Below, in pieces: positions 1-10,400 of a DNA stretch of 64,000 bases. This DNA is from Drosophila persimilis (Eukaryota; Arthropoda; Insecta; Diptera; Drosophilidae), in assembly GCF_003286085.1 (NCBI RefSeq), contig NW_020825312.1, forward strand, positions 1,178,001-1,242,000. The letters are read 5' to 3'. Under the pieces are notes generated by a model. It was not told the DNA's origin. It did no database searches and saw only the letters and a list, made by a program, of their open reading frames with translations. Both the position numbers and the translations under genes were made by a program. Within the stretch, counting starts at the first letter, position 1, and the number at the start of each line of letters is the position of its first letter.

Positions 1-738
1 TATAAAAGGGTATCTCGCAGCTATCTAAACTTAAATTTCTATCTCGCCCAAGCTTTTTATTTAAGTCATCTACTTAGAGTAATTAATTGTATAACCATGC
101 TTTAGAACCAATAACCTTTGAGGAGGTATTGAGAAATCAGTATCATTGTAGATGCCGCTACAAAGGCGTTAAGAAATCCAATTACCTAATAAGCCTTCTA
201 AGGGCTGGCAAGCCAAGAGACCTAAAGTTTCCATGTCGCAGCAATAAAACTGTCGCCTCGAACTCTTTTCCTCTGTCAACGGGAGGGGGAGAGGTCCTCC
301 CACCCTTTGAACCTCTCAGAAGAGATTTCAGAAAGATGTTAGCTCCAGCTCCAGCTTCAGCTGCACCACCTTTTCCCTCTGAATGAATTCAATTAAAGTA
401 ATTCAACTGATCTAATTTGGGCACCTTTGGAAGGCTTGCAAATAAATTTGCGTCTAATTAAGTAATGAATGCTCCAGAATCAGGAAGGAAGTATTTGCGT
501 GGAGTTTGTGTATTCAAATGCCAAAGTTTCTTGTAAGTTGTGTCTGCTTCACCTCACTCCCCGAAAATACTTAAGTTCAACAAGAAGTAAATCATGCTCT
601 GCTGTTTAGACACACACACTACATACACAAGAGTACATACATATATACTTAAGTACGGGTAGGTATGTGCATACGATGTATCTGGAAGCATGCGTCAAGC
701 AGTGTATGTACAAATCTCGAGGCATAAATCACAATTTC
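1..738. other. Intergenic DNA, no supported gene
   Basis: An open frame at 87-386 on the plus strand has no recognisable domain and ends in a simple alanine/proline-rich stretch from a CAGCTC-type repeat, so I do not call it a gene. The rest is AT-rich DNA with short ACAC and ACATAC runs near 610-640. A minus-strand coding-like segment begins just downstream and is listed separately. Confidence 0.5.
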
Positions 739-864
739 TTAGCCATTAAGACGAGACCGCAGAGATTTGCGGCTCTTCTCAGCTCGATGATGAAGCGTCT
801 TCGTCTTGGCCACAGTTCCGAGTCCTGACACCAGCTGCGACTGTGGCTGCCGACAGAGCCGGGT
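739..864 (-). other. Possible 3' terminal exon of an unrecognised basic protein
   Basis: On the minus strand a pyrimidine-containing TACATTTCCAG acceptor sits directly before 864. From there a GC-richer open frame runs 41 codons to a TAA at 739-741. The encoded tail is rich in Lys, Arg and Ser (it includes AEKSRKSLRSRLNG) and its base composition differs from the AT-rich flanks. No upstream exon could be paired with it in the 250 bp before the malate dehydrogenase gene, and I recognise no family. It may be chance, or a last exon belonging to a transcript that reads through the neighbouring gene. Confidence 0.18.
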
Positions 865-1111
865 CTGGAAATGTAAAACTTGACACTGAGCCAAAAATCC
901 AAAGAAAACAAACAAAAATGAGTCTTTAAGGAAGTTGAGCATGAATCAGGAATGAAGTCTGGAAAATATTTGATTTGCTTATTAAAGATTTGAATACGCA
1001 TACATTTTTGAAACGTTTGATCATTTTAGACAAAAATATGGACTAAATCGGAAAGTTGTGCTCATTTTCGATAGCCAGATCTCAACACAGTGAATTTGAG
1101 GGAAAGTTTCT

Positions 1112-2176
1112 TTAGAACCCACAGACTACCGCACTCTGGCCATATTTGATACCAGCTTCGATGTTTTTCTTCAAGATTGGAATCAGGCACTTCAAAGCCG
1201 CTTTTTCAAGATCATCCAGGCATGGAATTTCGAGATGCTCCTTGACACCTTGCGGTCCCAGAATTACCGGCGAGGCAAAGAATTTCGCTTCTGAGACATC
1301 CGATTCGCAAAAGGTGCACTCGACGACACCTTCGTCGCCGCCCTCCATCTTGATGCCCCTGATGAGGGAGTCCACAAAGCGAGCCCCAGAATAGGCCATC
1401 GACAGGGTGGCCGAGCCACGTCCAGCCTTGGCAATTACCACCTCCGTCCCGGCTTCTTGGATGCGATGGAACAGAGACAGTCGTTCAGCTTCATCACCGT
1501 CGAAAGGAGGATCGCACTGCGAGAGAACCGGAAGGATTGTGAGGCCAGCGTGGCCGCCAATCACGGGAATGGTGACCTCTTCCGGCTCCACCCCGATGCT
1601 CTCTCCAAGGAAGGTCTTGGAGCGGACTACATCGAGAGTGGTAACCCCGAAGAGACGCCTAGGGTCGTAAACTGCCTTAGACTTTAGGATCTCCGCAACA
1701 ATTGGGACAATTGTATTTATCGGGTTCGTTATGAAGGCCAACAGAGCGCCGGGACAAGCCGTGCTCACGGCATTGGCTACTGCCACCGCGATGCTGGCAT
1801 TCGCATCGAGTAGATCGGCACGGGTCATGCCCGGCTTGCGGGGCTTGCCCGCTGGCACTACCACAATGTCCGATCCCTTCAGGGCCAGTGCCAGCTTCTT
1901 TGGACCCTGGAAGTGCTGCACTACCGCCGATGTGTCAATGTGCGAGAGATCCGCTGCAATGCCCTTAACATTTTCCTGATCGTGGAGGACGAGAGTCTCT
2001 ATGTGGGGATGGTGTTTTAGCAAAAGCGACAGGGGTTGTCCTATGCCCCCAGCCGCCCCCACAACAGCGACCTTGAGAGTTCTTTGGCTTCCAGTGCTAG
2101 GAACGGCATCAGTTCGCTTCCTTTGATACGGATGCAGTTTCTGGGAGAGTTGTGTGCCCCATCGAAGGGTGAACAT
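1112..2176 (-). CDS. Malate dehydrogenase, mitochondrial-type, intronless paralog
   Basis: This is an NAD-dependent malate dehydrogenase of 354 residues, interconverting malate and oxaloacetate. The first 30 residues are basic with almost no acidic residues, consistent with a mitochondrial presequence. The dinucleotide-binding glycine loop GAAGGIG is at 40-46, and Asp66 ends the second strand, as expected for NAD preference. Substrate arginines are at 113 and 119 in the PRKPGMTR loop. Asn151, Asp182, Arg185 and the catalytic His209 in VIGGHAG are all present, so the enzyme looks active. The gene has no intron and stands head to head with a second copy 418 bp away. D. melanogaster has an adjacent pair of malate dehydrogenase paralogs, which I recall as CG10748 and CG10749 and as testis-biased. 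Orthology to them is likely but unproven here. The start is the only Met before the glycine loop that includes the basic leader. Confidence 0.92.
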   Translation of the reverse strand: MFTLRWGTQLSQKLHPYQRKRTDAVPSTGSQRTLKVAVVGAAGGIGQPLSLLLKHHPHIETLVLHDQENVKGIAADLSHIDTSAVVQHFQGPKKLALALKGSDIVVVPAGKPRKPGMTRADLLDANASIAVAVANAVSTACPGALLAFITNPINTIVPIVAEILKSKAVYDPRRLFGVTTLDVVRSKTFLGESIGVEPEEVTIPVIGGHAGLTILPVLSQCDPPFDGDEAERLSLFHRIQEAGTEVVIAKAGRGSATLSMAYSGARFVDSLIRGIKMEGGDEGVVECTFCESDVSEAKFFASPVILGPQGVKEHLEIPCLDDLEKAALKCLIPILKKNIEAGIKYGQSAVVCGF

Positions 2177-2594
2177 AGCCAGAAATGCAGATTAAATACA
2201 ATATTAAATTACTGATTACGAATAATTTGTCACGAGAGCTTATTGAGTTACTGAATTTATGAGAAGCTCTACTGAAAAATGCGAAATGTGAATGGAAAAT
2301 CATGAATACATGATCGTTGCTATGACGAATACATAAAACATTTATGTCTAATTTTGCCCCTACCTTTGAATGGATATTCCATTCACGTCAAGTGATTTTA
2401 GACGGTGTGGTTTTTATTATTAATTCAAACTTAATACAAGAGTGCAACTCATGTTTTTTTTTTATATTTTTAAAAATATATAGTATTCTTGAAATATCCT
2501 GCTTGAAGAGTAAATAGTTGGCTTTTATACAGTAGCACAAATTCTATTTTTTTATTCCATCCAGACCTGATCATCGCAAAAACTTAATTTTGAA
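2177..2594. promoter_or_regulatory. Shared 418-bp divergent promoter region of the two malate dehydrogenase genes
   Basis: The interval between the two divergent start codons is the only space available for both promoters and both 5' untranslated regions. It is AT-rich, with a long T run near 2453-2463 and an ATTTTTAAAAATAT stretch just after it. I see no convincing TATA plus initiator pair for either gene. Compact promoters of this sort are common for testis-expressed fly genes, but expression is not shown by the sequence. Confidence 0.5.
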
Positions 2595-3617
2595 ATGTTT
2601 CTTAAGAAATTCAAGGCAAAGATAGTCCCCTCGAGCTCTTCCTGGTGGCTGATGGCACGCACCGCCTTCAAGGTCGCCGTTGTGGGTGCTGGCGGCGGAA
2701 TAGGGCAGCCACTGTCACTACTCCTGCGCCAGATTGAGGGGATCGACGAGCTTGCTCTGCACGATCTGCGTGGCACGAAGGGTGTCGCCGCCGATACTGG
2801 ACATATCTCCGAGCAGGGAACAGTAAGCGGCTACGTGGGCAACGAGCAGCTCGTGCCGGCATTGCAGGGGGCCAATTTAGTGGTGGTAACCGCCGGAATG
2901 CCCCGCGTGCCGGGCATGACGCGTGACAGTCTGATGCAAGCTAACGGTGGCATAGCCATCACTGTGACCAGAGCTATGGCCTGCGCCTGTCCCGAGGCCC
3001 TGATTGCTATAACCACGAACCCCATTAACATTATTGTCCCGACTGCCGCTGAGGTTCTCAAGGAAGCCGGGGTCTTCAATCCGCGCCGCCTTTTCGGGGT
3101 AACCACCTTGGATGTGGTGCGTTCCAGGAAATTCATTGGTGACCACATGAACATCGATCCGGAGAAGGTGAATATCCCGGTGATCGGAGGCCACACGGGA
3201 CCCACCATCCTACCGCTCTTCTCCCAGTGCCAGCCTGAGTTCAGGGGCGACACCGAAGACATCGAAAGACTGACGCATCGCATCAAGGAAGCCGGTACTG
3301 AAGTGGTTATGGCCAAGGGTGGTGCTGGTTCCGCCACTCTTTCCATGGCCTATGCCACTTCCTCTTTCGTGAAATCCCTGATTCGGGCTCACAACGGACA
3401 GGAGGGAATTATTGAATGCTCTTTTGTGGCATCATGTATGGAAAATGTCCCCTTCTTCGCCGGCCCCCTGGAACTGGGAAAGGAGGGCATCAAACGCTAT
3501 CCAGAACTCCCCGATCTAAACGAATTCGAACAGAAGTCCCTGGATAAACTGCTGCCCATCCTGAAGAAAAATATCGAGGCCGGCATCAACTTTGCCAAAA
3601 CGTTTGAGAAAAAATAA
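2595..3617 (+). CDS. Malate dehydrogenase, mitochondrial-type, intronless paralog
   Basis: This is a second NAD-dependent malate dehydrogenase of 340 residues, clearly related along its whole length to the divergent copy at 1112-2176. The leader before the fold is short and basic (MFLKKFKAKI), again suggesting mitochondrial import. The glycine loop GAGGGIG is at 31-37 and Asp57 follows the second strand. Substrate arginines are 104 and 110, with Asn142, Asp173, Arg176 and catalytic His200, so all catalytic positions are kept. The mobile loop reads PRVPGMTR instead of the usual PRKPGMTR, a change between the two arginines. Met20 (MARTAFKV) is a possible alternative start that would give a protein without the leader. 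There is no intron, which fits a retroposed origin of this subfamily. The polyadenylation signal AATAAA overlaps the stop codon. Confidence 0.93.
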   Translation: MFLKKFKAKIVPSSSSWWLMARTAFKVAVVGAGGGIGQPLSLLLRQIEGIDELALHDLRGTKGVAADTGHISEQGTVSGYVGNEQLVPALQGANLVVVTAGMPRVPGMTRDSLMQANGGIAITVTRAMACACPEALIAITTNPINIIVPTAAEVLKEAGVFNPRRLFGVTTLDVVRSRKFIGDHMNIDPEKVNIPVIGGHTGPTILPLFSQCQPEFRGDTEDIERLTHRIKEAGTEVVMAKGGAGSATLSMAYATSSFVKSLIRAHNGQEGIIECSFVASCMENVPFFAGPLELGKEGIKRYPELPDLNEFEQKSLDKLLPILKKNIEAGINFAKTFEKK

Positions 3618-3618
3618 A
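3613..3618 (+). terminator. AATAAA polyadenylation signal overlapping the stop codon
   Basis: The hexamer AATAAA spans the TAA stop of the plus-strand malate dehydrogenase gene (TAA at 3615-3617). If used, the 3' untranslated region would be only about 10-30 nt. No other canonical hexamer follows within the next 60 bp. Confidence 0.5.
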
Positions 3619-6600
3619 CCCAATATACTTAATATTTAAAGTACTATATATTTAATGTGTTCAATGTTTCTCATTGATTTTGTAAGCTCCCTTTCTGGCT
3701 TCTGGCTAAGCTTATAAAACTATTAGTAGGGAAAAGCCCAGGAGCTGTGCAGAAAGAGGACTGCTGGTCAGAGGGAGCGAAATGTTAAGTCAACAGGCAG
3801 AGCCAAAGACTTCGAACAGCATTGTGACGAAGCCAAGTAAACATTCTTGGCACTCGCGGCGTGAAAAAAAACGCTATGGAACATCTCAGACAAATACAGG
3901 GTAGAGAATATAAATGAAATATGTGTTGGCAATTGCAGACAGACAAATGATAAGAAAAACTTCACTTTGTTCAGATATTTTTGTATTGTTTGGTGGGAAG
4001 CATTTTGAGAATTTCCCTTTGGTTTCACTTTTACCAAAATGGCCGCAAATAAATTCCGGCCAAAACATTCTTCTGCCCAGCAGTAAATTACATTTGCACT
4101 GAGACGCTTTCAGGTCTGAAACTGCTAACAAATTGCTTGGCCCCCCCTTGAGCCCCAAGCGAAGGAAAACCGAAAGTAGGCAGCAATTTTCTTCACTTTA
4201 TTTCACACTTTTCGCAGCACCACCCACCCCACCCACACACACACACAGCTCAAAAAAACGAAGAACACATAAGGTGTGTCCATTTTATCTTGTTCAAAAA
4301 AAAAAATAAAAAAATAAAGTGGGTGGAAAAACTTTCCTGCGACCCAGTTTCACTTTCACCAAGAGTTCACCTGTCCAAGTTTTAGTGAGTGAGTGAGTGA
4401 GAGTGTATCTGTGTGAGTAATTCAACTATTGCGGCTGCATTTGTTGCTGCCACCCAGCCTGACAACAAGATAAATTAAGGCAAAGCATTTTAGACAACAA
4501 GCTGGCCACACGCCCACCCACACTCACTCGTACAACGCGAATCCAGAAAATGTGTTTCCGAAACAGAAATGGGCAATGAAGTCAGTCTTGTGTTGGACAC
4601 TTTTTCCAGCAAAGAGAAATTATTTTATAATTATATAAATTAATTTAATGAATAATTAGTAGGAAAAACTGAGAAAAATTCAGAATTTATCTTAAATATC
4701 TATATATTTTATTTATACTATTTTCGAGGGTTTTCGAAACACCATTGAAGGCATTTACTGCCCATGAAGTATCTGAGTATTTCTTCCTTCCATGTCTTTA
4801 GGATAGTCCCTACGAAGGGTATCTCATTCGCCCATTCCTTTTCCATTCCATTTAGAGATACTCATAAATCGTTGTTTTTGGGGCTCTGAGCAATTTTCCG
4901 GCATTTTGTGGCCATATATTTCATATGCAACTCTCTTCGTTTATGGGTTAACTAATTGCAGGCAAAAATGCAAGAAACATAAGCCAACCATTTTTGACCA
5001 AAACTATTTTTCCCCAAGTTTTCTATATGTACTACGTTTTCATGTTGCTTCTGTTTTGGCCACAAACTTTTTGTGGGTCAGGTCATGCCGAGTGTTTACC
5101 TGAGCATCGAAAACTTTATTTATTAGCCAAAGTCATCTGGACTTGAGTCCAGTTTTGGCTGTTGATCTTTTCGGGCTTATTAAAAAAGTTATATGGCCCA
5201 AGTAGGAAATCATAATAAGTGCAAGTATAGCGAACCAATTTTTGTATTGGGGATTGCTATTCGGCCGTTTCTTAGGTGCAAGATATTTGCGTGAAAATCT
5301 CCAATTGTTACGTGATTCCAGTACAAGACATAACTGAATAATATTTTATATTTCATGATGTCATATTGAGATTGCTGTAGAAATTTCGAATATTACGGAA
5401 ATGTATCGAGTGTCTTTTGATGTGGGATGACATACATACATATGCCTTATCTCTAATATGCATATGTATGAGTATAATAAATTATATATGAAATACGAAC
5501 GCTGAACGTGTAAGATTTATGCAGCAAACCCTTATGTCACTGGTAGAACTGAATCGGAGCAGACAGATTCCTCGCTTATCAAAACAAATAAATTCTCCCA
5601 GCTTAATGCACTCATCTATCTTAATTTAGCAGTTTAGAATGGCGAGGGGAAATAGGAGTGGAGCAATAATTTTTCACACTATTTTCATAGATCCTTATCA
5701 AAATGGGATGGCGGCTGGGACGAGAACCGGGTAACTGGGTAACCGGAAGTCCGAGCAGCTGTGCTTAAGTTGGCCAAAACGTTTAATTTCCATTGAGTTG
5801 CACATAAATTTCCCAACGGGCTGTAATTTTTGCCAAACCTTTTGTCGGGCGTAAACAAGCAAACAAAAGTTGCAGCTGGAAATTCGCCTTCGAATGCGAA
5901 TTTATGGCCATGGTCCATGGCCCATGGCCCTTCACCTTTGGACCCAGTTTTTTTTAGGGCAATTTATTTCGACTGTGGCCAAAACAAACACGTTAATTTC
6001 ACAAATTAGCAGCATGTGTTGTTCCCTCTTACCGGGGCTTAATTAGTTAAAAAGGCCCGGCCAGTGGATCGATCCAACGTCCAACAGCTGGGAGCTGAAT
6101 CGAGAATGGGCGCGCAACTTTACTTTATTTTTGCACTTGTCAGCGCTGGACAAAGGAGATGAATGTGGAATGGATTCGCTTTTGCCAAGTTCGGGACTAG
6201 ACTCGACTCGACTCGACTCGACTGGATGTAGTGGCCCTTGGCTGTCGGCGCTCCATAAATTCTTGGAAAATCGTGCTGGATGCCAAAACTATTACTCACA
6301 CTCCTCCATCACCATCAGAGTACCACCAATAGCTGCAGCACCACCACCGAAGGATAATTCAAATTGTCCATTACGCGCAGCTGCCTCACGATTTGAGTCG
6401 TTGAAAATTGGCCGAGTCGAGTCGCGCCGGCTGCCAAGTTTTTGAGAGTTGTTTGTCTTATCCATACCCTCTAAATATTGTCCATAAATTAAGCTTTTGA
6501 AATGGAATATCAACTTAATTTAAGTCAATCTAACCGAAGCTCGATCAATTTGCCATCGCTATTCTGCCATTCTGTCAGACATTTTCAATGAAATTCCGTG

Positions 6601-7437
6601 GCTAATTGCGAATCAACAGAAGCTCGATTAAAAGAAGAAACGAATGCCCGGCCAATCAATAAAAACAATTGAAAAGCAATCAGAGTTTAATTACCGCAAC
6701 AAAACGTTGACGAGACGACGACCGAGACCGAGACGGAGGCGGAGACAGAGACAGAAAACCGTAAACAGAAAATCCCGCACAAGGAGCAGAGTCCCCAAAC
6801 CATAAATCAATAGCGAGAGCAAACAAAACTCCCGAGAGACCCGGCTTGCGATTGGTGGGGCAAGTGCATACAAAGAAAGGGAGCATATGAGGCGCAACCA
6901 AGTAGACCACAAAATAACAGCAACAATAAAAGCTCGCATTACATAAAAGTACGAGGGCATGCTCATAAACAAGGAAGTAAACTGGCGACAAGTACAATAC
7001 ATAGAATACTTACAGGCATACATATATACAAATGTCTCCCGGTTCGTTCTTCCGCCGGAAATGAAGTGTAGAACGAGAGACTGGCACTGGCTGCTGCTAT
7101 CAGCAGCGATAGACGGCACATAAAAGCCTGATGGCCAGTTCGAAGGCATCAGCATAACGAGCTTGACACAAATATAGACGAAATAAAAAAATCCAATGCT
7201 TTGGCGACAAGTTTAAGACTGCGAATGATCACTCCTATGGAAGTAGAAAACTTGGACAGACCACAACCATAGCTTCAGAAAATATAAATCAATTTTATCC
7301 ATTAAATCCTAACGCGTATTAATTTTTATTTTAAATTGAACTATTATTTAACAGGACAAGTTTTCAAGCGAAAGCAGAGCAAGTGCCTGTTCCCAGGACT
7401 CGATTGAAAATTGCTCAATTAGGCCCTGAAGCATAGG
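3619..7437. repeat. Intergenic DNA with simple repeats between malate dehydrogenase and Or69a
   Basis: No coding region is supported. Visible structure includes a CCCACC/ACAC tract at about 4202-4230, a GAGT run at 4385-4401, four CCATGG-like palindromes packed at 5904-5929, and a perfect pentanucleotide (ACTCG)4 at 6201-6223. An AT-rich stretch lies around 4620-4730. Open frames near 6131-6513 and 6680-7155 are products of the repeats and of GAC/GAGACC-type low complexity. Confidence 0.6.
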
Positions 7438-7474
7438 TTTATAAAGGCCATTTCCGACCTGCAGCAAGTCAGTA
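7438..7474 (+). promoter_or_regulatory. TATA box and initiator of the upstream Or69a variant
   Basis: TATAAA begins at 7440 and a TCAGTA initiator lies at 7469-7474, with its A at 7471, a spacing of 31 bp that is the fly core-promoter optimum. Transcription from that A would leave a 5' untranslated leader of only 19 nt before the ATG at 7490. This is an inference from consensus elements. Confidence 0.6.
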
Positions 7475-7489
7475 TAACTATCGAACAGG

Positions 7490-10400
7490 ATGCAGTTGGA
7501 GGACTTGATGAGGTATCCGGATATTGCCTTCCGTTATTTCGGCATGGCACCCCGTTTCGAGTGGACCGCCCGGAGAACCGTGGCACCCAAGCAGACTGTG
7601 ACCAGGCAGATCGTGTTTATGGTGGGATCCCTTTGCTTGGGCTATCAGAATCTGGGTATGATCATCTACTGGGTCCGGTTTAATAGTCAACAAAAGGAAA
7701 TAAGTATGTACGTGGCAAAGATCGCGGAGATGGGCAGTGTGCTGGCGCTCATCTTCGCAGGGTTCCTAAACATTTGGGCCTTGACGTCCAAGAGAGCCCA
7801 GATCGAAGCGGTGCTTGCCGAACTGCAGGAGATGTACCCCGAGCCCAGGCAGAGGCTTTACCGCATCCGACACTACAACGATCAGGCAGTAGGTTTAATG
7901 AAGTTCACGGTCAACTTCTACGTGGTCTTCATCATATACTACAACATCGCGCCACTTGTGCTTCTTCTATGCGAACACCTCATGGACTCGCAGGACATAA
8001 GCTACCGGGCCCAGAGCTACACGTGGTATCCCTGGCAGGTGTACGGCTCACCTCTCGGCTACTCGGCAGCCTATCTATGCCAGGCCATTGGTTCGATCCT
8101 CGGAGTGGGTTTCAGTATGTCTAGTCAGCAGTTGATCTGTCTCTTCACCACTCAACTTCAGCTGCATTTTGATGCCATGGCCAACCACCTAACTGCCATT
8201 GATGCAAAAGAGCCCACGGCGAATCAACAGCTCAGATCCCTGATCCTATACCACCGTCGCATACTCCGGCTTGGCGATCGAGTAAATCGCCTCTTTAACT
8301 TTACCTTCGTGGTCAGCCTAATCGTTTCGACCATCGCCATTTGCCTGACAAGTATTGCCACGATGTTGCTCGAATTGCACAAGGCCCTACTGTACATAAG
8401 TGGTCTAATCGCCTTTGTCTTCTATCACTTTTTGATATGCTACAGGGGCAGTGTGCTCACTTTGGCGGTAAGTACTGAATAACATTCTGAAGGAAACGGA
8501 ATTTTTTTGAGTGTTCGGTTTTCTTTCTGTATGACGGCACTTTTTCGCCAACTTTTAAAAAACCCACTGCATGCATACCGCATAGATACCGTTAATAGAC
8601 GCGCCGCGACCAATGTGCATGATTTTTATGGTCGAACGCATTACTTTATATATTGCTTATGGGATGGCCTGTGTCGGTTTCTGTTCCATGTTCATGAATA
8701 TTCTGTGTGGCACTGTAATAAGATCCAAAATACAAGTTTTTCCTTTTCAATCAGAGGAAGACCTAATTGAGCTATTTGTTCTTAGAGGCATTAGATTCAT
8801 TAGATTCCTTATGAAGTTCGTTCTTTCCTACTACATATGTATATACCTATCCTATACCAGAACTTCCCTTCATATGTGGCCCTTCTGTGCGAGCAATTCA
8901 TAGACTCGCAGCGAATTAAATCGCACCTTTAACTTAACTATCCTTATCAGATTTATGGACTCCACCCTAACAGTAATAGAGTTTTATTGTATGTAGACTA
9001 TTTAGATTATATCCTTGCTGGTAATTTTAATTCTGTGGACGATCTTTTTGATATCCGTTCCTGAAAATATGTTTAAAAGCTAGATTGAAGCATTTTCGCC
9101 CCGTAATGATGGAGTCTTGCTCATCCGCGACATTGTTGTATGATGGAACGCAATACAGGCTCATATTATGGCAGCCGAGTAAGCCCTCTCATTCCCCCAA
9201 AAAGAAAGGGCACAGATAAGGTTGGGTTTTTTACAAGGTACTCAGAATTACAACAAATTGACTTGTGAATGCCGAATCAAAGGAATACCTAATAGCGCCA
9301 ATTATCCAGTTGCGTGTTCTCAGGAGCTCCTCGCTGGGGCCTTCCATTTTGCTTTAGTTTCTTAAGAATATTCTTCAAAAAAGTCAGTTTAAGTGTCAAG
9401 CCAGTTATGATGTTGGAGGACTTTATGCAGTATCCTGACTCTACCTGCCAATGGATTCAATTCCGGAGATTCGAGTGGAGTGGACGGGGATCGTTGAGAC
9501 CAAAAAAATCATTGATCAAGAGAATTATCTTTTTTGCTGGGCACCATCAATATGGAGTTCCATATCATATATGCTTATCGCACAGAGAGGGAGTCGAAGG
9601 ACTCAATCATGTATGTGGCAGATCTATTCTCAGTGGGCAGTAGTCTGGGCTTTATCATGGAGGGCCTATGCATGATAGGCATGTTAATCTATTACAGACT
9701 CCAAATTGAGGAACTGCTGGAACAACTGGAGGATCTTTTTGGCATCGTCCGAAAGAAAATCTATCGCCTTGGGCACTATGAGGAGTAGTGGCGTGTGATG
9801 AGAAAATCGTAAATCATATTTATAGTTTGCTGTACCGTCTACAATTTACAGTCAGTTCTGATCCTGTTTTACGAACCAACTGAGGCGCAGGCAGTGAGCT
9901 ACCGGATACAGAGATTACCACTTGGTAGTTTGCTTCTATGGTCAACTTGGGCGCCATGATGACCAGCATGGAGCTGGAGCTTCACCTTGATGGTCTAGTT
10001 AGACAATTGGAAGAACTGGATGCTAAGCATCCGAGGGAAAAGGAAAAGCTCCGGTCGCTGATCTATTACCACAGTCGCATACTCCGCGTAGCGGACAATG
10101 TCAATCGCCTGTTCAACTTCAGCGTCTTCGTGAGCTTCTCCACCTCGAGCCTGTCTATGTGCTTCATGTTCATGTTCATTTGCTTCACCATGACAGTGCG
10201 CCAACTGGGTTCAGCTCTAAAGTACATGTTTGGGCTGGTCCTATTCCTTGTATACACATTTTCCATAAGCTACAATGGCATCTAGATCACAGAGGCGGTA
10301 AGTTAGATATAGTGGGAAGCGTTGATAATTTTTTTAAGTGGGATTTCGCCCTTGCCATATGATATTAGAATAGAATCAAAGCTTCCTTTTCTGAATACCA

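Noticed and set aside
87-386. 99-codon plus-strand frame at the window edge
   Set aside because: No domain, no usual start context, and the end is a CAGCTC repeat translated as Ala/Pro.
2831-3346. 171-codon minus-strand frame
   Set aside because: It lies entirely antisense to the intact plus-strand malate dehydrogenase and is a shadow of its codon pattern.
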